Part shown: one piece after another, positions 1 to 8,562 of the stretch | Position numbering within the stretch: position 1 is the stretch's first letter | Layout: each line of letters starts with the position of its first letter | DNA from: Trueperella bialowiezensis | GTDB lineage: Bacteria; Actinomycetota; Actinomycetes; Actinomycetales; Actinomycetaceae | NCBI RefSeq assembly: GCF_900637955.1 | Contig: NZ_LR134476.1 | Coordinates: forward strand, 1-64,000 | Reading direction: 5' to 3' | Length of the DNA stretch: 64,000 nt | Notes under the pieces: generated by a model | Database searches by the model: none | What the model was told of the DNA's origin: nothing | Seen by the model: the letters and a program-made list of their open reading frames with translations, nothing else | Position numbers and translations under genes: made by a program

Positions 1-2
1 AT

Positions 3-1799
3 GGGAAATCCTCTGGGTGGACACCCGCAGCAAAGGGACGCGGTGGAAAACGCGAGCAGAATCGCGGCGGCTGGGATCGTGATGGTCGCCGTGATGACCA
101 TCGCGGCGGCTGGAATCGCGACGGGCGGCGGGATAATCGTTGGGATCGCGATAACCGTGGCGGTAGGCGTAGTGGCGGTTGGGACCGTGATAACCAGCGT
201 CGTGATGATCGCCGTGAGGACCGGCGAGGCTGGCGCGATGACCGTAGTGACAATCGCTGGGATCGTGATGGTCGGCGCCAGGATCGGTTCGACCGCCGCG
301 ATGATCGGCGTGAGCAGCGTCGTCGTGGAAGTTGGGATCGCGACGGATACCGCGATGATCGGCGTGATAGCCGACGTCGAGGTGCCTGGGACCGTGATGA
401 TCGCCGCGGTGGCGGCTGGGAGCGGGATGGTCGGCGGCGGGATAACCGCTGGGAAAGTGGAGACCGCCGTGATGATCGCTGTGATGACCGCAGAGGTTGG
501 CGTGATGATCGCCGGGATAATCGCCGGGATCGTGATGATCGTCGTCGTGGTAACCGCGATGATCGGCGCCAGGATCGTTTTGATCGTTCGGATGACTGGC
601 GTGAACAGCGCCGCCGTGGCGGCTGGGATCGCGACGAGAGGCGGGGCGACAACCGTGATCGCCAACCTGATCACCGCAACAGGGCCGACGACGCCGGATT
701 CGGCGGTGACTTCGCCAGCAATGGTTTCCGTGAAGACAGCCTGAGGGCAGACCAGTACAGGGAGCCGGAGATTCCGGAATCGATCAGTGCGGATGACCTC
801 GACAAATCTGCTCGCCGCCAACTGCGTTCCCTGAGCAAAGAGAATGCTGATCTCGTGGCCCGGCACCTCGTGTATGCGGGCGAGTTAATACATATCGATC
901 CGGAAGCCGCCTATACGCATGCACGAGCGGCATACAAGAAAGCGGCACGGATTGACATCGTCAGGGAAGCACTTGGTCTGACGGCATACGCAACCGAACG
1001 CTACTCTGAGGCGCTGCGTGAGCTGCGCACGTATCGCCGAATGAGCGACGACTACCGGCACGTCCCGCTCGAAGCGGACGCGGAACGAGGGCTCGGCAGG
1101 CCAGAAAAAGCTCTCCGATTCATCGAAGGGATCCCGCTTAAGCGGCTTAACGCGCAATCTCAAGTTGAGCTTGCGCTCGTGACGTCGGGAGCTCGGGCTG
1201 AAACCGGTGATTCTGAAGGTGGCCTTAGCGTGCTCGAAAAGATCCTGGTTGACAACCTGCCCAAAGAACTCGCAGCGCGCGTCCAGCTCATTAAAGCAGA
1301 CAGGCTGGATGAGCTTGGACGCTCTGAAGAAGCGACACAGTTGCGTGAGGAATGGCAGGATTACTACGAAGACCAAGGCGAGGACATGATGGTCGATCTC
1401 GACGACGTCCTCGACGACCTTCCGGAAGAAACTGGAGCCTTCGATGTGCCAGATGACGACGACGTCGTGATCACAGCGGAAGACGAAGCAGCCCTTCCCG
1501 AGCTAGACGAGCAAGAGCTTGCGAACGAGCTGGAAGAGGACCTTGACCTCGACCTCAACGAGCAAGACGATGTCGACGAACCGGCGGCCGAGAATGTTGA
1601 TGATTCACGTGCTGAGGACATCGAAGAATCAGACACCAACGATTCGGAACCGGTGACCGACGAGCCTGTTGACCAGCAGGAAGGTGCTGATACGGTAGAT
1701 ACCGATGACGCAGCCGGCGAACCTGCTGCTCATCCAGCGGAGTTAGACGATCTCGACGCTGAACTTGGTGACGACTTCGATACGGATGAGGAAAAGTGA
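3..1799 (+). CDS. TPR-type protein with Arg/Asp-rich N-terminus and acidic tail (5' partial)
   Basis: An open frame runs without a stop from base 3 to the TGA at 1797-1799, giving 598 visible residues with the start upstream of the window. Three parts are visible. Roughly residues 20-230 are a polyampholyte made of Arg, Asp and Gly with regularly placed Trp (units such as GGWDRDGRRDD). Residues about 255-455 are an Ala/Leu-rich helical part that looks like tetratricopeptide repeats (for example YSEALRELRTYRRMSDD). The last 120 or so residues are very rich in Asp and Glu. The gene overlaps the HAD gene behind it by four bases, and the order before tlyA matches the M. tuberculosis Rv1691-Rv1694 block, where the first gene is an uncharacterised conserved protein. 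The charged N-terminus suggests RNA binding or condensate behaviour, but that is inference. Function unknown. Confidence 0.8.
   Translation, partial: GKSSGWTPAAKGRGGKREQNRGGWDRDGRRDDHRGGWNRDGRRDNRWDRDNRGGRRSGGWDRDNQRRDDRREDRRGWRDDRSDNRWDRDGRRQDRFDRRDDRREQRRRGSWDRDGYRDDRRDSRRRGAWDRDDRRGGGWERDGRRRDNRWESGDRRDDRCDDRRGWRDDRRDNRRDRDDRRRGNRDDRRQDRFDRSDDWREQRRRGGWDRDERRGDNRDRQPDHRNRADDAGFGGDFASNGFREDSLRADQYREPEIPESISADDLDKSARRQLRSLSKENADLVARHLVYAGELIHIDPEAAYTHARAAYKKAARIDIVREALGLTAYATERYSEALRELRTYRRMSDDYRHVPLEADAERGLGRPEKALRFIEGIPLKRLNAQSQVELALVTSGARAETGDSEGGLSVLEKILVDNLPKELAARVQLIKADRLDELGRSEEATQLREEWQDYYEDQGEDMMVDLDDVLDDLPEETGAFDVPDDDDVVITAEDEAALPELDEQELANELEEDLDLDLNEQDDVDEPAAENVDDSRAEDIEESDTNDSEPVTDEPVDQQEGADTVDTDDAAGEPAAHPAELDDLDAELGDDFDTDEEK
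60..690. repeat. Imperfect tandem repeats encoding Arg/Asp/Trp units
   Basis: The DNA contains many imperfect copies of a TGGGATCG(T/C)GA core followed by runs of CGN and GAT/GAC codons. The copies are degenerate and irregularly spaced but remain in the frame of the TPR-type gene. They encode its polyampholyte segment. Confidence 0.7.
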
Positions 1800-2836
1800 C
1801 GCGAAAACTCGGACAGGCTGATCGCCCACTCAGCGAAACTAGCGACTATATTTTCTTGGATCTCGACGGCGTGTGCTATCGGGGATCTTCGCCGATTGAG
1901 AATGTGCCCGAAGGGATCCGAGAGGCGGAAGCTAACGGAAATAAGAAAGCTTTCCTCACCAACAATTCGATGGCAGCGCCGCGCAGTGTGGCCGCAAAGT
2001 TGGCAAGTGTGGGAGTCGACGCGGAAGAGAGCGAGATTTACACGTCGTCGCGAACGGCTGTAGCTCAAGTGCTGGAACGCTTCCCAAACGGGGCAAAAGT
2101 GCTTGCGCTTGGCACTGAGGGCCTGTTCTACGAGCTCGAGCAAACAGACCTCGAGGTGGTGACGTCCGCCGACGATAAGCCTGATGCCGTTTTGCAGGGC
2201 CTGACGAAGGATCTTGGATGGCGTGAACTGTCCGAAGCCGCGTTGGCGATACGGCAGGGCGCCGTCTATTTTGCGACTAATCTTGACGCCACGTTACCGC
2301 TGGAGCGCGGCCAGTACCTCGGGTGTGGATCGATGGTGGAAGCGGTTGTGCATGCGACGGGCGTGAGGCCGATCGCGTCGGGCAAACCGGCTCCAGACAT
2401 GTATCGCTTGGCCATGAAAGAAAAGGGTGCGCGTAATCCGATCTGTGTTGGTGATCGCCTCGATACGGACATCGCAGGGGCGAACGCCGCTGAGTTGCCA
2501 GTGCTACACGTGCTGACCGGCGTGAACACGGCACGCGACGTCATGCTGGCCCCCGACCATGAGAGGCCAACCTTCCTTGGGATTGACATGCTCGATCTCA
2601 ACATTGCGATCCCTGCGATCACCCGTGACGGCTCGGAGTGGACGTGCGGTGAGGCACGGGTGAGCCTGGGATCCGGCGTGATCACAGTCAACGGAAGTGA
2701 GTTGACGACGTCGCAGATCGGCTTGAACGCATACCGGGCGCTAGTCGCAACGGTGTGGGATGCGATTGATTCGGGCACCTCGCGCGATGAGCTTGCTTGG
2801 CTTCCCGAGTTCACAGTGGTGCGTGAGAATGGCTGA
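1796..2836 (+). CDS. HAD-superfamily (IIA, NagD-like) phosphatase
   Basis: 346 residues from a GTG that overlaps the upstream stop (GTGA). Motif I is visible as LDLDGVCYRG (Asp22 and Asp24), motif II as FLTNN around residue 55, and the C-terminal Mg-binding motif as GDRLDTDIAGA. This order with a C2 cap is typical of the NagD/p-nitrophenyl phosphatase subfamily. About 60 extra residues follow the HAD core, also common in actinobacterial homologues. It is the counterpart of M. tuberculosis Rv1692, a phosphatase for which glycerol-3-phosphate has been proposed as substrate; the substrate here cannot be read from sequence. It is cotranscribed with its neighbours by overlap on both sides. Confidence 0.88.
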   Translation: MTRKLGQADRPLSETSDYIFLDLDGVCYRGSSPIENVPEGIREAEANGNKKAFLTNNSMAAPRSVAAKLASVGVDAEESEIYTSSRTAVAQVLERFPNGAKVLALGTEGLFYELEQTDLEVVTSADDKPDAVLQGLTKDLGWRELSEAALAIRQGAVYFATNLDATLPLERGQYLGCGSMVEAVVHATGVRPIASGKPAPDMYRLAMKEKGARNPICVGDRLDTDIAGANAAELPVLHVLTGVNTARDVMLAPDHERPTFLGIDMLDLNIAIPAITRDGSEWTCGEARVSLGSGVITVNGSELTTSQIGLNAYRALVATVWDAIDSGTSRDELAWLPEFTVVRENG

Positions 2837-2993
2837 GCCGAAGGCAACGCCTAAGCCGGGCGGGTCACATGAACGGATTAACGTGACCCAGGTACTCGGC
2901 GAACTCGGCCAGCACGAGCGCGGCGAGCAGATCGCCAACCTCGAAAAGGTGCACCAGGAATTGACCATCCGGCTTGGGCGCGCGCAAGCATAA
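2829..2993 (+). CDS. Small conserved protein of the tlyA operon
   Basis: 54 residues, starting at ATG 2829 inside the end of the HAD gene and ending at a TAA whose last base is the first base of the tlyA ATG. The protein is hydrophilic and probably helical (LGELGQHERGEQIANLEKVH), with no membrane segment or known motif. A small ORF of the same size sits in this place in M. tuberculosis (Rv1693). Overlap on both sides supports that it is translated. A longer reading from 2760 is open but would lie inside the HAD gene, so the short form is chosen. Function unknown. Confidence 0.75.
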   Translation: MAEPKATPKPGGSHERINVTQVLGELGQHERGEQIANLEKVHQELTIRLGRAQA

Positions 2994-3829
2994 TGGCCAA
3001 GCTCATTCGAGTTGATGCTGAGCTCGTTCGGCGCAAGCTTGCCAGATCGCGGGCTGAAGCTGCGGACTTGATTCACAGTGGCCGGGTGCTGGTCAACGGC
3101 ATGGTGGTGGCAAAACCTGCGCGGCAAATGGACCCGGCGGATGCGTTGGTTGTTACCGAAGGTGAACGGGACGACTACGCGTCGCGCGGCGCTCATAAGC
3201 TTATTGGTGCACTCGACTATCTTGGTGCTGACGCACCGGTAATTAAGGGTGCGCACGCTCTCGATGCAGGAGCTTCCACCGGTGGTTTCACGGACGTGCT
3301 GCTACGCCGCGGAGCTACCAAGGTGATTGCGGCTGACGTCGGATACGGGCAGCTTGCGTGGCGGCTTCGGGAAGATCCGCGCGTCGTCGTCATGGAACGC
3401 ACGAACGTGCGCAACTTGACCGCTGACATGTTGCCGTACGCTCCGGATTTGATCGTTGGCGATCTGTCGTTTATTTCGCTCACGCTGGTCATTCCAGCTC
3501 TTGCGCGCGTGGCTGCGCCGGCGGCCCATTTCTTGTTAATGGTGAAGCCGCAGTTTGAGATCGGTAAAGACAAGCTCGGATCGGGCGGGGTTGTTCGCGA
3601 TCCGCGTGATCACGTGGAAACGGTTCGCCGCGTAGCGTTAGCTGCCCGTGATGCGGGTTTGGCAGTGCAGGCTGTCGCGCCTTCACCTCTTCCTGGTCCG
3701 GCCGGAAATGTAGAATATTTCGTACACCTGGTTGCGGGTGGGAACGATCTGGGAGATAGCCTCAATGCCGCTATTGAGCAGGCGGTGGAGGAAGGTCCTG
3801 CAGGTCGCCGGGTAAAGGAGACACAGTGA
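2993..3829 (+). CDS. tlyA: TlyA-type rRNA 2'-O-methyltransferase
   Basis: 278 residues. An N-terminal S4 RNA-binding domain (residues about 4-60, with the RRKLARSRAEAADLIHSGRV pattern) precedes a Rossmann FtsJ-like methyltransferase with the SAM motif LDAGASTGGFTD near residue 90 and VKPQFE in the catalytic region. Family members methylate cytidines in 16S and, in mycobacteria, 23S rRNA, which makes ribosomes sensitive to capreomycin; haemolysin is an old name. Start ATG 2993 overlaps the previous stop, and the end overlaps nadK (GTGA). Confidence 0.95.
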   Translation: MAKLIRVDAELVRRKLARSRAEAADLIHSGRVLVNGMVVAKPARQMDPADALVVTEGERDDYASRGAHKLIGALDYLGADAPVIKGAHALDAGASTGGFTDVLLRRGATKVIAADVGYGQLAWRLREDPRVVVMERTNVRNLTADMLPYAPDLIVGDLSFISLTLVIPALARVAAPAAHFLLMVKPQFEIGKDKLGSGGVVRDPRDHVETVRRVALAARDAGLAVQAVAPSPLPGPAGNVEYFVHLVAGGNDLGDSLNAAIEQAVEEGPAGRRVKETQ

Positions 3830-4662
3830 GTGTTCGGGTAGGTATTCTCATACACGAAACGCGCGAGGACGCCACCACGTCGGCGCAGATCGCGTTCGAT
3901 CGTCTGCGTGCTGCAGGTTCAGAAGCGTTTTACGTTACCCCCGAGTCCGATCTTCGCGGCACTGATCTGATTTTGGTGATCGGTGGCGACGGCACGATCT
4001 TGAAGGCCGCACAGATTGCGATGCCGTATGAAACCCCGATTTTGGGGATTAATTTTGGTCATGTTGGTTTTCTTGCGGAAGCAGAACCGGCGTCGCTCCT
4101 TGATGTCGTCAACGCGATTGTTGAGGGTAAGTGGACGGTCGATTCGCGGCTCACAATTGACGTGACGGTGACCAGGCCTGATGGGACGTCGGAAACCGGC
4201 TGGGCGTTGAATGAGGCGTCGATTGAAAAGGGTGCTGGCGCACGGATGATTGAAACGGACATAGGTGTTGATGGGCTTGGCCTGTCATCGTTTAAAGCGG
4301 ACGCGATTTTGCTATCGACTCCCACGGGTTCCACGGCTTACAGTTTTTCGGCTGGCGGACCGGTTGTGTGGCCCGACGTCGAAGCCTTACTTCTTACTCC
4401 GATCGCGGCACACGCGCTGTTCGCTCGCCCGCTGGTGGTCAGTAAAGATTCAACACTGGAGGTTGGTATTCGTTCCGACGACGCCGTGGTCTGGCTCGAT
4501 GGGCGCAGGCAGGTGGAAGCTCCGGAAGGCTCGCGTATTACCGCTGTCAAGGGGAAGCACCCGGTGCGTTTGGCACGGCTGAACGACACGCCGTTTTCTG
4601 GCCGTCTTGTGAAGAAATTCCATCTGCCGGTTGAAGGCTGGCGGCGGGGGATAGCTGAGTGA
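3826..4662 (+). CDS. nadK: NAD kinase
   Basis: 278 residues from GTG 3826, with AAAGGAG upstream. The NAD-kinase signature GGDGT is at residues 53-57, NFGHVGFLAE follows, and the second conserved stretch TPTGSTAYSFSAGGP is present. The enzyme phosphorylates NAD to NADP in the cytoplasm. It overlaps both tlyA and recN by four bases, the tlyA-nadK-recN order typical of actinobacteria. Confidence 0.96.
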   Translation: MSVRVGILIHETREDATTSAQIAFDRLRAAGSEAFYVTPESDLRGTDLILVIGGDGTILKAAQIAMPYETPILGINFGHVGFLAEAEPASLLDVVNAIVEGKWTVDSRLTIDVTVTRPDGTSETGWALNEASIEKGAGARMIETDIGVDGLGLSSFKADAILLSTPTGSTAYSFSAGGPVVWPDVEALLLTPIAAHALFARPLVVSKDSTLEVGIRSDDAVVWLDGRRQVEAPEGSRITAVKGKHPVRLARLNDTPFSGRLVKKFHLPVEGWRRGIAE

Positions 4663-6356
4663 TCGAGGAACTGCGGATCACCAACCTGGGCGTGATTGAA
4701 TCAGCCCAGGTCACTTTCGGGCCCGGCATGACGGCAATCACCGGGGAGACCGGTGCCGGTAAAACCATGGCTCTCACTTCGCTGCTGTTGCTCATGGGAG
4801 AGCGGGCAGATTCCTCGCGTGTGCGGCAGGGCGCCGAGCGCGCCGTCGTCGAAGGCACGTTTGTTGTACGTAAAGACTCCCAGGTGGTTGGCATCGTTGA
4901 GCAGGCTGGTGGCGCTGTTGATGATGACGGCGAGCAGGCGATCATTCTTGTTGCCCGGCATGTTCTGGCGCGAGGCAGATCGCGTGCCTACGTGGGCGGG
5001 CGCGCGGTGCCGTTGGCCGTGTTGGCAGATATTGCCGAGCATCTGGTCACGGTTCACGGGCAGGCAGATCAGCTCAAATTACGGTCGGCAGCGCAGCAGC
5101 GTGAAGCATTGGACTCATTTGGTGGGGACAAGGTGGCTCAAGCACGTGCGCATTACGACGCCGCGTGGAACGCCACGAAAGAAGCAGAACGTGAACTCGA
5201 TGAGTTCCGCGCTGGAATGCAGCAAGCGGCCGCGGAACGTTTAGCATTGGAAGCTCTCGTCAAGCGAGTAGACGAGGTCAAGCCCGAGATTGGAGAAGAC
5301 GAGGAGCTGAAGGCCCGCGCTCTCGTGTTGGAGAACGTGGAAGATGTGCGGGCATCCATGTCCGTTGCTCTTACTGCTCTCGAAGGCGTAGAGGCGGATG
5401 CGGGGGCTCTCGTTGCGCTTGATTCAGCCGAGCGTGCGTTACGGCAACTGGAAAGTGCCGATGCGGACATGAGCGGTCTTGCCGAGCAGGTCAGAGACGC
5501 GGCCCTCATCGCATCGGATGTTGTCAATGAGCTAGGAATCAAATTCCGCGAATTAGCAGCGGATCCTGAGGAGCTCAACACGATTCACGAGCGGCGGGCA
5601 CAGCTGCGATCGTTGCAACGCGATCTTGGTATGCCTCTTGACGAGATTATTCGCCAGCGCAACGCAGCTGACCAGCGTCTTTCCACGCTGGAATCGCCGA
5701 TGGATCACCTAGCTACGTTGGAAGAACGTGCGGATAGTGCCCGCAGTGAACTTGCTAGCTGTGCAGCGGAGCTGAGGGCCTGCCGGCGTGAGGCAGCCCA
5801 GAGACTCGGCAGTCTCGTGACAAAAGAACTGCACAGTTTGGCTATGAAAGAGGCCACATTTTCTGTTGCAGTGGACGAGCTCGCACAGCCTTTCAGCCAC
5901 GGCAGTGATGAGATTACTTTCCTTCTTTCACCTCATAAAGGCGCGCCCGATCTGCCTCTTGCCACGACGGCGTCGGGTGGCGAAATGTCCCGCATCATGC
6001 TTGCCCTCGAAAGTGCGCTGAGTGCCAAAGCGAGCGCGGACCACACGTTCATCTTCGATGAGGTCGATGCCGGAATTGGCGGAAAAACCGCGCTTTCCGT
6101 TGGTGAACGGCTAGCTCGAGTCGCTCGTTCTAGTCAGGTCCTCACCGTCACCCACCTCGCACAGGTTGCGGCCTACGCGAACCAACACGTCGTCGTCACG
6201 AAAAAGAATCAGGCCTCAACAACTGCTACGGATGTTATAGCAGTCGAAGGTGAGGCCCGGGTGGGCGAACTTGCGCGGATGCTCTCCGGGCACGAGGAAT
6301 CTGATACGGCACGCATGCACGCGGCTGAACTAATTCGCAGTGCAGTTGTGCCATGA
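4659..6356 (+). CDS. recN: DNA repair protein RecN
   Basis: 565 residues, normal for RecN, an SMC-like ATPase acting in double-strand break repair. Walker A GETGAGKT is at residues 29-36, the ABC-type signature region reads SGGEMSRIMLALE near residue 440, and Walker B with D-loop is FIFDEVDAGIGG near residue 463. The middle is Ala/Glu-rich coiled coil, as expected. Translation starts at GTG 4659, overlapping nadK. No LexA box is seen directly upstream because the gene is inside an operon. Confidence 0.95.
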   Translation: MIEELRITNLGVIESAQVTFGPGMTAITGETGAGKTMALTSLLLLMGERADSSRVRQGAERAVVEGTFVVRKDSQVVGIVEQAGGAVDDDGEQAIILVARHVLARGRSRAYVGGRAVPLAVLADIAEHLVTVHGQADQLKLRSAAQQREALDSFGGDKVAQARAHYDAAWNATKEAERELDEFRAGMQQAAAERLALEALVKRVDEVKPEIGEDEELKARALVLENVEDVRASMSVALTALEGVEADAGALVALDSAERALRQLESADADMSGLAEQVRDAALIASDVVNELGIKFRELAADPEELNTIHERRAQLRSLQRDLGMPLDEIIRQRNAADQRLSTLESPMDHLATLEERADSARSELASCAAELRACRREAAQRLGSLVTKELHSLAMKEATFSVAVDELAQPFSHGSDEITFLLSPHKGAPDLPLATTASGGEMSRIMLALESALSAKASADHTFIFDEVDAGIGGKTALSVGERLARVARSSQVLTVTHLAQVAAYANQHVVVTKKNQASTTATDVIAVEGEARVGELARMLSGHEESDTARMHAAELIRSAVVP

Positions 6357-6357
6357 T
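6352..6357 (+). promoter_or_regulatory. -10 element of steA (leaderless type)
   Basis: CATGAT ends six bases before ATG 6364, overlapping the recN stop. There is no Shine-Dalgarno, so a leaderless mRNA starting at the ATG fits best. No clear -35. Confidence 0.45.
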
Positions 6358-6363
6358 GTTTGC

Positions 6364-7533
6364 ATGGTAATTGGACGCCAAGATCAATCAACACCGGGTG
6401 AGATCGCTGGACGAGCTCGGGTAGATTCACGCACGAAGAATCTTGTCAAGAGGCTGCGGCCGGGTGAGATTGCCGTGATCGACCATGAAGATATCGACCG
6501 GGTGGCAGCTGAATCGATCGTGGAGATTCGGCCTGCTGCCGTGTTGAACGCTGCGCAATCAACCTCGGGCCGCTATCCGAATTTGGGTCCACAGATTCTT
6601 GTTGACGCCGGTATCCCGCTTATCGACAATCTCGGATCGGGAATTATGGATATCCGGGAAGGCCAAAAGCTGAGCGTCACGCCCGCCGGTGAGGTCTATC
6701 GCGGGCAGACGTTGATCAGTCATGGCACGTGGCAGACCGAGCAGACGACAGCCGAGAACCTCGTGGCCGCTAAGGCGGGGATGACAGTCCAGCTGAAAGC
6801 GTTTGCGAACAACACGATGCAGTACCTGGAAAAGGAACAGGAACTCATCCTTGATGGTGCTGGATTTCCCGATGTTGCCACCGAATTTGACGGCCGGCAC
6901 GTGTTGATCGTGGTACGCGGACATCAATACAAAGAAGACCTGCAAGCGCTACGCCCCTATATTCGGGAATATAAACCGATCATGGTTGGGGTTGATGGCG
7001 GCGCAGATGCGATTATTGAAGCGGGCCATAAACCGGACATGATTATTGGTGACATGGATTCGGTGTCAGATGAGACCTTGCGCGGCGGCGCGGAAGTTGT
7101 TGTGCACGCCTACCGTGATGGCAGTGCGCCCGGCCGTAAACGGGTTGAGGATCTCGGCGTGGAGCACAAAGTTTTTCCTGCCACGGGAACGTCTGAGGAC
7201 ATCGCCATGCTGCTCGCCGATAGTAAGGGCGCGGAACTGATCGTGGCAGTCGGAACGCATTCAAATCTCGTCGATTTCTTGGATAAGGGCCGGCGGGGGA
7301 TGGCCTCCACGTTCCTCACCCGGCTAAAAGTGGGCTCGAAGCTTGTGGACGCCCGCGGGGTTTCGCGCCTGTACCGTTCTCGCATTTCGAACTGGCAGAT
7401 AGCGTTTCTTCTCATTGCCGGGCTGAGCGGTGTATGTGCGGCAATTTCAGCAACGGAAGTGGGCAGGATTACGTTCGATTTGCTGAGCGTGTGGTGGTCT
7501 GATTTCGTTTTGTGGGTTAAGAACTTGTTCTAA
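6364..7533 (+). CDS. steA: SteA-like cytokinetic ring protein
   Basis: 389 residues from ATG 6364; a GTG at 6340 in the same frame would add eight residues but lies inside recN, and the -10-like element just upstream of 6364 favours the shorter form. The protein has a soluble domain resembling thiamin pyrophosphokinase (GVDGGADAIIEAGHKPDMIIGDMDS around residues 205-230 is the characteristic stretch) and one C-terminal membrane helix (IAFLLIAGLSGVCAAIS). In Corynebacterium SteA acts with SteB at the division site to control the cell-wall hydrolase RipA. The next gene encodes the SteB/MctB homologue, supporting a division role. It matches M. tuberculosis Rv1697 in position. Confidence 0.85.
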   Translation: MVIGRQDQSTPGEIAGRARVDSRTKNLVKRLRPGEIAVIDHEDIDRVAAESIVEIRPAAVLNAAQSTSGRYPNLGPQILVDAGIPLIDNLGSGIMDIREGQKLSVTPAGEVYRGQTLISHGTWQTEQTTAENLVAAKAGMTVQLKAFANNTMQYLEKEQELILDGAGFPDVATEFDGRHVLIVVRGHQYKEDLQALRPYIREYKPIMVGVDGGADAIIEAGHKPDMIIGDMDSVSDETLRGGAEVVVHAYRDGSAPGRKRVEDLGVEHKVFPATGTSEDIAMLLADSKGAELIVAVGTHSNLVDFLDKGRRGMASTFLTRLKVGSKLVDARGVSRLYRSRISNWQIAFLLIAGLSGVCAAISATEVGRITFDLLSVWWSDFVLWVKNLF

Positions 7534-7542
7534 GGTGTAATC

Positions 7543-8562
7543 GTGGTTGATTTTAGGTATCACTTAGTTTCGCTGATTTCCGTGTTTTTCGCTCTTGCGA
7601 TCGGAATCATTTTGGGTGCTGGGCCGTTGCAGAATTCGATTGGTAACGTGCTGCAAAGCCAGGTTTCTGATCTGCGAGCAACAAACGAAAAGCTCAAGGC
7701 GGATAACTCTGAGGTGCGCGAGGCACTCGCCCGGCAGGAGCAGGCTTTCGAAGAGGCTGCGCCCGAGCTGTTGGGCGCCACGTTGGAAGGCCAGGCCGTG
7801 GGAGTCGTGGCGTTGCCTGGCGTTCCTGAAGCGGAGATCACGGCGGTGAAGTCTCGCCTCGAAGCAGCGGGTGCTACTATCACGGGCCATACGCTGATTA
7901 ACGACTCGTGGACGGCCGCCGACCAGAATTCTTTCCGCACAACTTTTGCCGACCAGTTGAAGGCGTACGTTCCTGATCTGCCGGACGATGCGGATGCGAA
8001 CCGGGTGCTAGCGCTCGCCCTTAACACGCTCGTTCGTGATGGCCTGGGCGCTCACGGCACGCTTGCTGGTTTGATGACTGGTACAGCCACCCCGATGATT
8101 ACCACTGTTGATATGGCTCAGCCGGCTGACGCCGTCGTTATCCTCAGCCCCGAATTCGCTGAGCCAGCACATGACGCGGATGCGGATGCGCGTGCGCAAA
8201 CTGAATATACGACAACGACGTTCGTCGCCCTTGCCACAGATTTCGCCGAGCGAGGTGCAACAGTTGTGGCCGGTCCGGCAAAGACAGACCACGACGTCGT
8301 CAGTGCGCTTCGGCGGGGCGGTACGGCTGTGTCGACGGCAGATTCGCTCAACCTCGTGCTCGGTCAGATCAATGTGCCAATTGCGGTTGCAACCGAGCTC
8401 ACGGATGGTCACGTCCATTTGGGTGTTGACGAGGGGACGCAGCGGACTCTCGGTGCACGAGTAGAGGCGAAGAAGGTTGCCGAACCTGCCCAAGCGGAAG
8501 CTCCGGCTGAGGAAGCCCCGGCCGAGGGGGACGGCGCGCCGCCGGCAGATGAGGCGCCGTGA
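7543..8562 (+). CDS. SteB/MctB family membrane protein (copper transporter family)
   Basis: 339 residues from GTG 7543. One N-terminal membrane helix (LISVFFALAIGIILGAGPL) is followed by a coiled-coil stretch of about 40 residues and a large extracytoplasmic domain; the C-terminus is a short Ala/Pro/Glu-rich tail. This is the family of M. tuberculosis Rv1698 (MctB, proposed copper export) and Corynebacterium SteB (partner of SteA in division). Next to steA the SteB role seems more likely than copper transport, but the sequence alone does not decide. The stop overlaps the following GTG. Confidence 0.82.
   Translation: MVDFRYHLVSLISVFFALAIGIILGAGPLQNSIGNVLQSQVSDLRATNEKLKADNSEVREALARQEQAFEEAAPELLGATLEGQAVGVVALPGVPEAEITAVKSRLEAAGATITGHTLINDSWTAADQNSFRTTFADQLKAYVPDLPDDADANRVLALALNTLVRDGLGAHGTLAGLMTGTATPMITTVDMAQPADAVVILSPEFAEPAHDADADARAQTEYTTTTFVALATDFAERGATVVAGPAKTDHDVVSALRRGGTAVSTADSLNLVLGQINVPIAVATELTDGHVHLGVDEGTQRTLGARVEAKKVAEPAQAEAPAEEAPAEGDGAPPADEAP

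Noticed and set aside
1-744. 247-residue open frame rich in Ile, Val and Ala, resembling a membrane protein
   Set aside because: It is an alternative reading of the Arg/Asp repeat DNA. The frame starting at base 3 is open through to 1799 and continues into the conserved TPR-type part, so the hydrophobic reading is a shadow.
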